DNA from: Alviniconcha marisindica
Lineage: Eukaryota; Mollusca; Gastropoda; Provannidae
DNA: 64,000 bases
Direction: 5' to 3'
Assembly: GCA_018857735.1 (NCBI GenBank)
Contig: JABMCL010000013.1
Span: 734,022 to 798,021, forward strand
Position 1 is the stretch's first letter. Every line of letters starts with the position of its first letter. Under the pieces are notes generated by a model. It worked only from the letters and a program-made list of their open reading frames with translations, was not told the origin of the DNA and did not search any database. Below are positions 50,441 to 64,000 of this stretch, piece by piece. A program made the position numbers and the translations under genes.

Positions 50441-51622
50441 AGAAATAAGCAACTTACATTTCAAAGCAGGAAAAACACTGACTATTTCTATCAGTACACA
50501 CTACCCTAGTACAGAGGTACAGTCACAAACAGCATTATTTGTGAGGTCCCTCCTTTTCTTCTTTCTTTTATTTTTCAAATCCCTGTAACAACCCTACAAA
50601 GTTTGAACCCAGCTATGTAAAAACTTAAACAGAAGCCACATCTTTCAGTTTCAAATTTCTTATCCTGCTGTGTGTCAAAAGCCAACAACATACATGCGAC
50701 GACAGTTGAAAATGAAAAGACAAGTTGAAAATGAAAAGCCATAAGTTGAAAATGAAAAGATGACAAACTGGGAAATAATGAATGCTTACTTGTAAGTTGA
50801 CCGCTAGGGGTCGTGTGACATGTTTGTATACTTACAGTCCTTTAGTCATATTAATGAACAATCTGAATTCAACTTACACTGGGATAGCATTTTCCTTGTA
50901 CAGTTATTTTTATGACTAAAAGGCTGTCACTAGTGTTAAAAGAAAAACATCAAAATGCATCCCAGCAACCAGTGACCTTTAAAAAAAAAGGAGAAGTTCA
51001 GTTTGTGTCCATAGCATCATGCCATTCATTACTCCGCACATGTGAAGATTTGACTCGAAAATATCAATACAGTTCTGCTTCCATAAATGCCAAACAGGAT
51101 GTTTTCTCCATCAAAAAGGAAACAATCAAAGGCTGTTGCCAGTGTTGACATTTAGAGTTAGAAGAACGCATTTACAAGGAAAGAAAGAAAGGAAAGAAAA
51201 TGTAGACAGAAGAGGTGTTGGAACTTGGCAAAACATCCCACCCTTGTGAGTTGTGTGCCTAGTGATCAGTACTGTAAGTGACAACCAAGGTTCGCGTTAA
51301 CTGGCAATAGTCTGTATTTTACCATTTAAGATCAGCATATACAGGAGGGGAAAAAAGCCATTATGTGGATAAACATCCACTGAAATTGTTAACCTCAGCA
51401 CTGTAATCTTGACGTTGAACACATGCACAGCAAACCAATCTTTTCACATAACATTTCAGTATATCATACCATCATACTAAGTTTCCAAATCCAATCTAAA
51501 CCCCACTCAACTTTTTTTCAATTTTTAGGTGTATAATGAAAAGAGCAAAGATGCCCAAAGAGACTGATTCCTAGTCCTACTGAAAATGGAGAAAACTTCA
51601 ATTTAGAAACAAAACCCACAAT

Positions 51623-51661
<39 letters not shown>

Positions 51662-52322
51662 GTACTTTGTAACATCCATACAACTATTAGTATTACAAGG
51701 GTTATCAAAACTTGACGAAAATCTCCGTAACTTTCAGTCTGACATTTCCCAATCACAGTATCTTGAAATACAGCCAAGGTCAACAAACCTGGATCATAAC
51801 AAGATCTAAACACAGCCATTCTTGTTTCAGATTCTTTTCTGGATCATAACAGCCTTGTGAAACTCAACAGACCTTATAATCATCACATTACTCAACAGAC
51901 CTTATAATCATCACAGTAAGTTTGAAAGATGACATTTCCAGAGTGGCCAAGCAAGGCCAAGCAAAGTTACACCTTTAGATCTTCACCACTGTCTCTGGAC
52001 AAACAGCAATACTGATCATTACATGACAAACAGCAATACTGATCACTACATTAAAGACCATCTGTGACAGTACATGAACTTTGACTATACTAACACATGT
52101 ATAAGTCATGATTTTAAATCTAAAAATAATTTTACTGCTGTCTAAAAAATAAATTCTTTGGTCGAAGTCCAAAAACACCTGACAACAAAATTTAAAAGGA
52201 GCTCTCACTGACTACTCTTCTATCATGTTTTGCATTACCCCAGAATCTTTAAAGAGGCAGTAATCCACCACTGTTGACTGTAAAAATAATGTAACATATT
52301 TCAGTTGGGTTGTGAGCCCCCA

Positions 52323-52370
<48 letters not shown>

Positions 52371-53233
52371 ATAACAGTTTCAGACAGTGAATCCGCTTGG
52401 TTGGACTCCACCTGGGTAGGCTGCCAAATCAGCCAAGTGGTAATGTGACAACTCAACTGTATGCCAGTAGTATTGTGCTGCATAGTCAATGCAAAACATT
52501 TGGTCAGTTGTATAGAGACAGGTGATCAGTGTATCGCCCTCACTGCATGCACAAAACAAAGTAAAAACATTTTCTTTAGTTCTTGTTGGCAATATGTTGG
52601 GTTACACTGACACTGACAGACTTACCCTCAGGAAGAGATTTTAATCATTATTAAAATTTAAAGTCCTTACTTTGGCAATAAGTTAATTAGTAACTGGATT
52701 TTAACATCCTGTAAAACATACAGGATCACCTCAGGACAATCAAACTCTGTCATAACCAAGTGTACACTTCAAACCTATTCTCATAAACATATAAACCTTT
52801 TCTGAAGTCAAGCCACAAAACCAACCATCATACAAACATGAAACAAAACATACATAATACACACATTTTTGAAGAGTCAGTCCCTTCAGTATTACCCTGT
52901 TAAAAGAGCACATACAGCTAGGACATGCTGGTATCATTGACCATTCTGCCTAATTTATTGACACCAGATTAAAGACAAATATTAAAAAGAAATGGACAGT
53001 AACAATGACAAATGTTGTACAAATGCATAATGGCAAATGCCAGTGCCAAATGGCAGCAAGCTGCACATACATTATATTACCCTAGCTGCTCAACAAACAA
53101 CACCAACCTTTCCACTAAAGCAAAAGGCACTCTTATTTTTGAACTCCAGAAGTCCCTTTCATAAGTTTCACTCTTTTTCTCCAAATTTAATGATTTCCGC
53201 AAGCTAAAAGAGAAAAAGCATATATATATATTA

Positions 53234-53277
<44 letters not shown>

Positions 53278-54160
53278 ACAAGCCAACAAGAAGGGGAGTG
53301 ACTCTCTTCAAAGGCAACACTATGATAGCCTAATGAATCCTTCTAATGCTGCTGGACCTGGAAGCTAAAGAAGCCCACAGGATCAGAACATCTCAATAGC
53401 AGCTGCCACCAGAAAATGGAGACTTTATTACCCTCTTCCTCTCCAGCAAAGGTCAAAGCCATTATTTGAGAGTATCTCTAGGGAGAAAACATAGCATGCA
53501 AGAAACCATTTCGGCCAAGAGAAAAAGAAAGTACATTACAGTCTGCCAGTATTACTATTACTCTTATTATTATAATCAACTTTACTGTTGACTAGTTCTT
53601 TGAAAAGAAAGGAAAAAATCACTGCAAGAGACTGAAGAGTATTAACTGTTTTGAAAATCCATCTCCTCTGCAAATACCTAACTTCACATGTATATATATC
53701 TATCTATCTATATATATATGACTTAGTGCCAAAAGGTGCGCAAATGGGGGGGTCGGATTTTTGACTGTCAATGAAGTCCATTTCAAACACTTTGTTTTGT
53801 TGTTGCTTTGTGTGTGTGTTCATAATTGGTCAGTATCACAGTGAAACAATATGAGCTCCAAATCTGGAGCAGCTGGAGAAATATTATTTTTCGAAAGTGA
53901 AAAGCGCCATGGAATTGTGTTGAAATGTTTCATGACCAGCATCCGCAGACAGTCTAGTGAAGAACTAACTTTCTCTTTCGTCAAAACTTTACTCCAGTCA
54001 CTGTGGTACTCACTACATCAATGCACCAATGCTTAATTTTAACTGCCAAACTGCCAAATGTTCGGGTTAGTTTTTAAAATATATTGGCCATCTTCATAAA
54101 ATGTTTGCAATACATAACATTCACAAAGTCTTAAGATAACAGCCCAGGGAAAAATGTTTT
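50441..54160. other. No gene seen; short tandem duplications and simple repeats
   Basis: Three copies of aagttgaaaatgaaaag at 50705-50760; two copies of actcaacagaccttataatc at 51890-51930; two copies of gacaaacagcaatactgatc at 51999-52051; TA runs at 51630-51658 and 53238-53276; a C run at 52326-52368. No exon recognised. Confidence 0.45.
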
Positions 54161-54954
54161 CTCGCGCTTTTGCACTACCTACAATCCGGTTTAGCCATGT
54201 TACACATCTGGGTCATTTGCTGAGCACATGGTCGCATGGAAGAGATGTTCTGATATGCGAGGTTTGTGGTAATATTTTTGAAGACTGTAAAATTTAAACA
54301 TTCATCAGATATTTAGTCAAATCTTACAGTTATACGATGATATTTAGTCAAATCTGCCGAATCTTTTAAAAGTATCGGACTGTTAGCATACAGAGTGAGT
54401 TTTTGGTTATGCTGTCGATCTAAAGTTTGTTAGATGCTTTCGAAAATTTGTTTTCCCCGAGAGTTTCTTACAACATGGGTGCGTGTTGAAATCGTAATGT
54501 GCGGCGCAGATGGGTTATAAACAGTATATTCTGCTCATCTGATCGTACTCTTTACATTTTTGCTTGCACTTAATGCAATTTGTTTGTTTTGTTTACAAAC
54601 TATGTCTTCAAACAAATCATCTTATGGCAGACATTCAATTTACACAGGGTTAAAGTCATCACTTTTAGGTGTTGAACATGGATGAATACACACAGCTGTG
54701 GAAATAATAACTTGACAATAATATAGTGACCATACTGTCGTGCCTTCCATATTCTAACAAGGTAGGGTGCCGATCTTAATCGCATTATTCTTTGGCTGTA
54801 ATTTTTTATCATGATTTTGTTATGATTTTTTATATTTATTATTATTACTTCTTTCACTTTTAAGTATTAACTGTTCAACTATTTTTTGTCCTAGGCACCC
54901 GAGTCACATGACCAAGAAACACATGGACGACAGGTTTGCGTGTGTGATTTCCTT

Positions 54955-56450
<1,496 letters not shown>

Positions 56451-56757
56451 CAGTTCAGCTGTGAAGCAGGTTGTCTTTTGGGACTGTAATTTCACACACA
56501 TACATGTAACACAACACAAAACATATCTTACCAGTTCCATTATCTTTCTCAATTTTAAAGTTGTTTTTTGATATTGGTGCATTTCTGACAACTGTGGCAA
56601 GCCACAGGTTTTGTCATATATCTTGCCGGAGTGCATGATCACAGTTCACTGATCTTTAAAAATCCAAGGGTGCAAAATTATTGATTGTGCTGACAGTTTC
56701 TCCAAATTCACATGCTGATCACAAAAATGGTTTTAAAACTATAGTGTATGCTGACAA

Positions 56758-56862
56758 TCAGTCTTGCCATTGCCACTCATTTTGATCAAAAGAAAGCTCC
56801 TGGAAGGATGCCTCACATGTTACAAAATCACAGGCTTTGAGTTGTTGGCGGAATGTCTGTGT
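56758..56862 (-). CDS. Candidate last exon of unknown gene, left-arm copy
   Basis: Reverse copy of 61729-61833: 35 codons including the stop, after the acceptor tgctgtactgttgcag. The peptide starts TQTFRQQLKACDFVTCEASF and ends EWQWQD. Confidence 0.35.
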   Translation of the reverse strand, partial: TQTFRQQLKACDFVTCEASFQELSFDQNEWQWQD

Positions 56863-57013
56863 CTGCAACAGTACAGCAATTTAGCGTGTCAAGACAGACT
56901 GTTAGGTTGTGGTTGCATTGCTACCAGTCAACTGGAACTGTTTCTGACCTAGCCTGCAGTGGGCACCCTAGAGTAAAGACATGACAGCAGGACTGTTCAC
57001 CATTGTCACATAC

Positions 57014-57187
57014 CTGTAGAACAGATTTCAGACAGCAACAATCACTGCTGGCACCATCCCCAGACTCTGGTACTGACCGTTTGGGTAAGCAAGGCATATA
57101 AATGATATATGCGTAAGGCCCCCTTCTGTTTCTCCACACACACTGACAGTACTTACTGAACTTTGTCACTTTCAAAATGACCATATC
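57014..57187 (-). CDS. Candidate penultimate exon of unknown gene, left-arm copy
   Basis: Reverse copy of 61404-61577: 58 open codons between a pyrimidine-rich acceptor and gtatgt. Lies on the same strand as PIP4K2 but far upstream of it. Confidence 0.4.
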
Positions 57188-57954
57188 CTGACAGAAGTGG
57201 CAGAGGCAACTATCTATTCAATGACAATGATATTACTTTTGACTTGTTTCAGTATTTAAACAATTGAATGAAATTTCTTCTGCTCAAATTGTGTCACATG
57301 CGGTGGGGAAAAAAGAAAAAAGAAAAGAAAAACAAAACATTTATCCCTGGTAAATTACTTTTGTGTTGAGTATAATATGCATGCATACAAACCAGCTGTT
57401 CAACTACTTCAATTATTATCCTGCTGCACAATGCAGTATCAAGTCTACTGTTTTTGAGGGTGAAACTAAAACTGAAAGGGATAGATTACTCATTATAACA
57501 AATTATTCAATGCATGTAATTATTGTAATGTAATGCAGGTTTGAATTTGGCTGTCACCAAATCTTTATACAGGTCACTCACTACTCAACCAGTCAATGCA
57601 GACTACAGTACTATGAGTGTGGAACAATCATATTTGTTTACAGTGATAACACAGACACGTTTGATAACTCTGTGCGTGAAGTGATTATTCTGATCAAGTT
57701 ATAAACTTATATCATTGTTCATTGTGGTGGCAGCTTTCTTTTCGCATAATTTTCACATAACGGTTGGTTGCTGCTATAAATATAATGTAAGATTAGTAAT
57801 TTACTAATTTTATACATGTATGTAATCAGCTGTTTACCTGTGTGTTTGTACATTCATCTATTTCTAATCTCATCATTGTATTAATTTTGTTGTTGCTGTG
57901 ACTAATAAAGTAATATGAGCCCGTCTGGTAGAATTGCCCCTTGTGGGACAATAA

Positions 57955-58060
57955 ATGATGAACTACTCCCTTCAATAAAATATATATATATGATAACCTA
58001 CTTAGTTTTTTTTCAGTAACTTTAAATTTTATTTTTCTTGCAATTCCTAATTCGGTTATT
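57955..58060. other. Diverged patch, left-arm version
   Basis: Here the arms differ by more than point changes: the left has cccttcaataaaatatatat and gttttttttcagtaacttta, while the right (60500-60645) has a longer TA-rich version plus ttgatcccacaaggggcaat. Confidence 0.6.
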
Positions 58061-58625
58061 AAGATCTATAGTAATACTATCAATTAGTATTATAGTATCA
58101 TACTATAGTACTGTTAGTACAATAGTGTTACTTAGATAGAATGCTGAAAATATAGGGCAGATAATATATTAGGTCAAGCACCCCTGACAATAAAGTTTTA
58201 TTTTCAAACATGTTTAAATATTGTTGAGGCTCATTTAATGATTTATAATGGATGTACTTGAATAACATTGCATATTCAGTTACACTGAGCAAATGGCTGG
58301 TGCCACATGAAACTGCTGCACCAGAACATAGCATTCCTTTTGACCTTTGCAGCAATCTGACCAGCCCAAAATCTCCCCATGTGCCCTGGCTCTGACTGAC
58401 CCTGCTACTGTCCTCTACACACTGTCCCTCCATTCTGAGGAGCATTTGACATCAGTCATCCTGTCCCTCTGTCTAGAGATAACACATCTACTGATCTTGA
58501 TTAAAGTATGTCAACCAGTCTCTTTCATGTGCAGCAAAAATTTTTTCAAGGAAATGGTAAGACTAAGAGCAATGTTAGCTGACCAATAAATCCAATAAGT
58601 ACTGCAAGTGCAAAGTCAGATGCTG

Positions 58626-58630
<5 letters not shown>

Positions 58631-58687
<57 letters not shown>
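58631..58687. repeat. (GT)n microsatellite, left arm
   Basis: About 28 units. The partner at 59872-59930 is (CA)n with a cccc interruption and a different edge. Confidence 0.96.
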
Positions 58688-58689
<2 letters not shown>

Positions 58690-59869
58690 GTTGTTGTTGT
58701 TGTTACTAAGCACTGCTGTTTTAAGCTTGGCTCTGCATCATTTTTCATTCTTTTTCTCAGCTGGCTATGTATGGAGTTCTTCTGAGTCTAAACAATGTCA
58801 GAATTGGCCCTAGTACTATTAGTTGTCAGTGTCTGTCACAATGTTGACTTTCTGTTTCTTCTTGATATATATCACCTTTAACCCCCCAAGCAAATGCTGT
58901 TTTTCTTAATACATTTAAAGAACTGCTTTGCTCAGGTATGAATGTGAAATCAGCAAAAAAAAATTGCTGTTTGTGTGTCATGACTAGCTGCTACTTTAGT
59001 TTATAAATATAAGTTCTCTGCAATGGTTGTGCATGTTGAATTTGAAACTCCTATATGAGCCTGTGCCAAAAGGTGCTCGGCGAGGACCATCCATTTTTTG
59101 GTCGTAAATGCTTCTTCAGGTTTAAGTTTTCCCTGAGCAAACCTAACTTTATCTGAAAGAGTATGCATCAAAGAGATAATAAAGATAAACTTGACTCCCA
59201 AAGTCAGTTTTGAGTTAGTAAAATATGAAAATTTACACCAAGTCCAGGCCAAAAACGGCAACTGAAGCGGTGCACCCGAAATGTCCACCCTTCCTTTGCC
59301 GATTTTCGGCCCGGACTTGGTATAAATTTTTCATATTTTACTAACTCAAAACTGACTTTGGGAGTCAAGTTTATCTTTATTATCTCTTTGATGCATACTC
59401 TTTCAGATCAAGTTAGGTTTGTTCAGAGAAAACCTAAACCTGAAGAAGCATTTACGACCAAAAAATGGATGGTCCTCGCCGAGCACCTTTTGGCACAGGC
59501 TCATATAGGAGTTTCAAATTCAACATGCACAACCATTGCAGAGAACTTATATTTATAAACTAAAGTAGCAGCTAGTCATGACACACAAACAGCAATTTTT
59601 TTTTGCTGATTTCACATTCATACCTGAGCAAAGCAGTTCTTTAAATGTATTAAGAAAAACAGCATTTGCTTGGGGGGTTAAAGGTGATATATATCAAGAA
59701 GAAACAGAAAGTCAACATTGTGACAGACACTGACAACTAATAGTACTAGGGCCAATTCTGACATTGTTTAGACTCAGAAGAACTCCATACATAGCCAGCT
59801 GAGAAAAAGAATGAAAAATGATGCAGAGCCAAGCTTAAAAACAGCAGTGTTAGTAACAACAACAACAAC

Positions 59870-59871
<2 letters not shown>

Positions 59872-59916
<45 letters not shown>

Positions 59917-59930
59917 CACACACACACAAA
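59872..59930. repeat. (CA)n microsatellite, right arm
   Basis: Partner of 58631-58687, ending accccacacacacaca and an A run. Confidence 0.95.
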
Positions 59931-60619
59931 AAAACCCATCTGACTTTGCACTTGCAGTACTTATTGGATTTATTGGTCAGCTAACATTGCTCTTAGTCTT
60001 ACCATTTCCTTGAATTTTTTTTGCTGCACATGAAAGAGACTGGTTGACATACTTTAATCAAGATCAGTAGATGTGTTATCTCTAGACAGAGGGACAGGAT
60101 GACTGATGCAAATGCTCCTCAGAATGGAGGGACAGTGTGTAGAGGACAGTAGCAGGGTCAGTCAGAGCCAGGGCACATGGGGAGATTTTGGGCTGGTCAG
60201 ATTGCTGCAAAGGTCAAAAGGAATGCTATGTTCTGGTGCAGCAGTTTCATGTGGCACCAGCCATTTGCTCAGTGTAACTGAATATGCAATGTTATTCAAG
60301 TACATCCATTATAAATCATTAAATGAGCCTCAACAATATTTAAACATGTTTGAAAATAAAACTTTATTGTCAGGGGTGCTTGACCTAATATATTATCTGC
60401 CCTATATTTTCAGCATTCTATCTAAGTAACACTATTGTACTAACAGTACTATAGTATGATACTATAATACTAATTGATAGTATTACTATAGATCTTAATA
60501 ACCGAATTAGGTTATATAGTATAACTATAGTATACTAGTTTAATACTAATTAATAGTAATACTGCTAATAATAACTGAAGTAGGTTATACATATATATAT
60601 ATGTGTTCAGTTGTAAGGA

Positions 60620-60685
60620 GTAGTTCAGTAACACTTTATTGATCCCACAAGGGGCAATTCTACCAGACGGGCTCATATTACTTTA
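60620..60685 (-). mobile_element. LINE 3' tail-like fragment (L2/Rex type)
   Basis: aacactttattgatcccaca then aggggcaattc is the usual 3' end phrase of L2/Rex-type LINEs. The left-arm copy near 57930-57965 has lost part of it. Confidence 0.55.
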
Positions 60686-61403
60686 TTAGTCACAGCAACA
60701 ACAAAATTAATACAATGATGAGATTAGAAATAGATGAATGTACAAACACACAGGTAAACAGCTGATTACATACATGTATAAAATTAGTAAATTACTAATC
60801 TTACATTATATTTATAGCAGCAACCAACCGTTATGTGAAAATTATGCGAAAAGAAAGCTGCCACCACAATGAACAATGATATAAGTTTATAACTTGATCA
60901 GAATAATCACTTCACGCACAGAGTTATCAAACGTGTCTGTGTTATCACTGTAAACAAATATGATTGTTCCACACTCATAGTACTGTAGTCTGCATTGACT
61001 GGTTGAGTAGTGAGTGACCTGTATAAAGATTTGGTGACAGCCAAATTCAAACCTGCATTACATTACAATAATTACATGCATTGAATAATTTGTTATAATG
61101 AGTAATCTATCCCTTTCAGTTTTAGTTTCACCCTCAAAAACAGTAGACTTGATACTGCATTGTGCAGCAGGATAATAATTGAAGTAGTTGAACAGCTGGT
61201 TTGTATGCATGCATATTATACTCAACACAAAAGTAATTTACCAGGGATAAATGTTTTGTTTTTCTTTTCTTTTTTCTTTTTTCCCCACCGCATGTGACAC
61301 AATTTGAGCAGAAGAAATTTCATTCAATTGTTTAAATACTGAAACAAGTCAAAAGTAATATCATTGTCATTGAATAGATAGTTGCCTCTGCCACTTCTGT
61401 CAG

Positions 61404-61577
61404 GATATGGTCATTTTGAAAGTGACAAAGTTCAGTAAGTACTGTCAGTGTGTGTGGAGAAACAGAAGGGGGCCTTACGCATATATCATTTATATGCCTT
61501 GCTTACCCAAACGGTCAGTACCAGAGTCTGGGGATGGTGCCAGCAGTGATTGTTGCTGTCTGAAATCTGTTCTACAG
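61404..61577 (+). CDS. Candidate internal exon of unknown gene, right-arm copy
   Basis: Between cttctgtcag and gtatgt there are 58 codons in phase 0 without a stop: DMVILKVTKFSKYCQCVWRN, then RRGPYAYIIYMPCLPKRSVP, then a Ser/Asp-rich piece ending CCLKSVLQ. Cys content and strong splice sites suggest a real exon, but I do not recognise the protein. It joins 61729-61833 in phase. Confidence 0.42.
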
Positions 61578-61728
61578 GTATGTGACAATGGTGAACAGTC
61601 CTGCTGTCATGTCTTTACTCTAGGGTGCCCACTGCAGGCTAGGTCAGAAACAGTTCCAGTTGACTGGTAGCAATGCAACCACAACCTAACAGTCTGTCTT
61701 GACACGCTAAATTGCTGTACTGTTGCAG

Positions 61729-61833
61729 ACACAGACATTCCGCCAACAACTCAAAGCCTGTGATTTTGTAACATGTGAGGCATCCTTCCAGGAGCTTTCT
61801 TTTGATCAAAATGAGTGGCAATGGCAAGACTGA
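61729..61833 (+). CDS. Candidate terminal exon of unknown gene, right-arm copy
   Basis: Follows the acceptor tgctgtactgttgcag in phase 0 and ends at a TGA: TQTFRQQLKACDFVTCEASF then QELSFDQNEWQWQD. Too short for a frame search. Together with 61404-61577 it would give a 92-residue C-terminus of unknown function. Upstream exons are not found; they would run into the palindrome centre. Confidence 0.38.
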   Translation, partial: TQTFRQQLKACDFVTCEASFQELSFDQNEWQWQD

Positions 61834-62150
61834 TTGTCAGCATACACTATAGTTTTAAAACCATTTTTGTGATCAGCATGTGAATTTGGAGAAACTGCCC
61901 GCACAATCAATAATTTTGCACCCTTGGATTTTTAAAGATCAGTGAACTGTGATCATGCACTCCGGCAAGATATATGACAAAACCTGTGGCTTGCCACAGT
62001 TGTCAGAAATGCACCAATATCAAAAAACAACTTTAAAATTGAGAAAGATAATGGAACTGGTAAGATATGTTTTGTGTTGTGTTACATGTATGTGTGTGAA
62101 ATTACAGTCCCAAAAGACAACCTGCTTCACAGCTGAACTGTTGTAAATAG
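61834..62150. other. Possible further exon-like frame, not assigned
   Basis: Plus-strand frame 61949-62059 reads MHSGKIYDKTCGLPQLSEMH and on to LRKIMEL, followed by gtaaga. A stop lies just upstream, so it could only be a first exon. Weak. Confidence 0.2.
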
Positions 62151-62220
62151 ATACCTCTTTTAAAAAAGACAACAAAAAAAAAACAAACCCATACAAAAAA
62201 ATTTCTGAGATAAATAATAA

Positions 62221-62248
62221 ACGGGCCCCCCTCCCCCCTTCCCCCCCT

Positions 62249-62335
<87 letters not shown>

Positions 62336-62348
62336 ACCCCCCCCCCCC
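62221..62348. repeat. Poly-C tract, about 128 bp
   Basis: Right-arm partner of the 350-bp poly-G; C with a few T and A interruptions. Confidence 0.9.
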
Positions 62349-64000
62349 AAAAGCCCCCCAACAATTTTTTCGCAAAAATTTTAGTAAAATAAAAATTAGG
62401 GCTTATGCCAAAAGGTGTGCAAGAAAAGAGGACAAGGTACTAGAAAATAAAGTTGACGGGATGGAGTGAGTAATCATTTTTTAATGAAACTTTGTGAAGT
62501 CATCCACCAGTGAAGGGAGAAGGCAGTGCTGCTCTTTTTCCCCAAGAAATTTGCCCTTTAAATGTGTTTTGTGACAAATGTTGAACATTAACATTACAAC
62601 AAGCCCACTCACTGTGCTGCTAATCATGCAGTTAACGGGAAAAACCCCAATTAAATTTAAAAGATGTGATCCACATGAATTTACCAAGGGGAATTGTTGT
62701 TCTTTTCACACAGAACAGCATGCTAGGGGTGTTTGTTGAATGGGTAAATTTTTACAGCCCAAAACTTTAAATTTTTAAATGAATAAAAAACAACACATTT
62801 TGAAAAATAAAAAGTTATTCTTTTTAATAGAACAATATTGACAAGGAAGATTTTATGATTTTTTTCTTTTTTTTTAAATTTAAGCTTTTCTTAAAAAAAC
62901 AACAAATGATGTAAAAATATGCGGACATTACTATTTCAAAAAATGTACAATGTTTTTTGTTTCTTGAGGAAAAATGAAAAAATTTTTTTTAAAATAAAGA
63001 CACTAACTTTCCATATGAACAGTTTTTTCTGCATTAATTTTGTTGTAGTGGATAATCATAACATAAGTTAATGAGACAACATGGTACTTTGTTTTTAAAA
63101 AAAATAAGTAATACTTATTATTTTAAAAAACAAGTAAGGTTTTGTAAAAAGGGGAAAAAGGAGCAATAAGAGTGAGTGCAACTTTTTCTGCTTTTGGGTG
63201 TCACAGGGGGAAACACACACGCAACCTGTGTCCATGTGTTTCTTGGTATGTTGACTTCGGGGGCCCCAGGACAAAAAAGGGTTTAACGTTAACTTAAAAA
63301 TGAAAGAATTAATAATAAAAAAAATATAAAAAACTTTAAATTTTTACTTAAAAAATAAAAGCCAAAAAAATAATGCTATTAAAATCGGCCCCCCCCCCTT
63401 TAAAATTTTTTGAAAAACTGGAAGGAGAAGGTAAGGTCACTATAAAATGTAAATTTTTTATTTTCCCCAGCTTGTGTTGTATTTATAATGTTCAAAAACC
63501 CAACTTGCCTTTAACCTGTGTAAATTTTAATTGTCTCCATATATATGATTTGTTTTAAGGGCATAGTTTTTAAACAAAAAAAAATTGCAGTTGTGCAAGC
63601 CAAAAAAAAGTAAAGAGTACGATCAGAATATATGTTTTTAACCAATTGCTGTCGCCCCTTTCGATTTCAACACGCACCCTGTTTTAAGAAAATCGGGTGA
63701 AAACAAAATTTTTGGAAAGATCTGAACAAAATTTAGATCAACAGATAACAAAAAAATCGTCTGCGTGCTAAAAATTCCGATACTTTTTTAAAAAATTTGG
63801 CATATACCAAGTAAATAACATCGTATAACTGTAAGATTTGACTAAATCTCTGATGAATGTTTAAATTAAGTTACGGTCTTCAAAAATATTACCACACACC
63901 TTTCGCATATCAGAACATCTCTTCCATGCGACCATGTGCTCAGAGCAAATGACCCAGATGTGTAACATGGCTAACCGGATGTAGTGCCCCAAAAACGCGA
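62349..64000. other. Right arm distal part, AT-rich and partly degraded
   Basis: Reverse complement of 54165-56019 but with fewer homopolymer substitutions, so it is probably nearer the true sequence. No exon recognised. Confidence 0.5.

Larger units (their letters stand above)
59279..64000 (-). repeat. Right arm of large inverted duplication (runs off window)
   Basis: Reverse complement of the left arm. The arms approach within about 20 bp: ggtgcacccgaaatgtccac lies at the centre. The last bases, tgtaacatggctaaccggat and on, still match 54185-54200, so the edge of the duplication is not in the window. Confidence 0.93.

Noticed and set aside
53851..54036. 61-codon plus frame as a small gene
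   Set aside because: No homology recognised and no splice or promoter support.
59001..59558. Frame DQVRFVQRKPKPEEAF and on, near the palindrome centre, as a gene
   Set aside because: It has a good acceptor (ctctttcag) but ends in a stop with no donor, and nothing recognisable precedes it; left unassigned.
58128..60429. 105/107-codon frames present in both arms
   Set aside because: The repetition reflects the palindrome and does not show selection; part of the text (atggctggtgcca, atgaaactg) also occurs near 40950, so it is probably an interspersed repeat.

Overview
The window is animal nuclear DNA: spliced genes with GT-AG introns, very abundant microsatellites, tRNA-derived SINEs, broken non-LTR retrotransposons and several MITE-like elements. 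The protein sequences and the repeats point to a lophotrochozoan, probably a marine mollusc. That placement is inference from repeat style; no species-diagnostic gene is present. There is no operon, plasmid, phage or CRISPR structure.

Two genes are recognised with confidence, both on the minus strand. At the left edge (558-1807) are the first two coding exons of a Polycomb RING-finger gene of the BMI1/MEL18 type (PCGF2/PCGF4); the rest lies beyond base 1. At 34096-44063 are eight coding exons of a type II phosphatidylinositol-5-phosphate 4-kinase (PIP4K2). Every phase joins to one 376-residue reading frame ending at a stop; only the N-terminal exon is missing. PCGF2 and PIP4K2B are also near neighbours on human 17q12, and BMI1 and PIP4K2A lie near each other on 10p12, so this looks like an ancient linkage. 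PCGF proteins are Polycomb repressive complex 1 subunits and PIP4K2 is a lipid kinase; nothing here suggests a shared pathway.

Layout: 0-0.25 kb minisatellite; 0.56-1.8 kb PCGF exons with a 27-bp minisatellite in the intron; 1.8-34 kb gene-poor DNA with microsatellites, a 1.9-kb TTAA-flanked element inside an older repeat, two foldback elements, several tRNA-SINE copies or tails, two LINE remnants, a small TTAA MITE and a CpG-rich promoter-like stretch near 16 kb; 34-44 kb PIP4K2; 44-54 kb gene-poor, with another TTAA element and one badly degraded-looking tract; 54.2-64 kb a large inverted duplication with its centre near 59,279.

The inverted duplication is the most striking structure: about 5 kb on the left is repeated in reverse on the right with almost no spacer, and it runs off the end of the window. 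It may be a real palindrome or a foldback read/assembly artefact. The differing poly-G/poly-C lengths and homopolymer-inflated sequence on both arms make an artefact a serious possibility. Each arm carries one copy of a candidate two-exon 3' gene end of unknown identity. I found no clearly new functional system.
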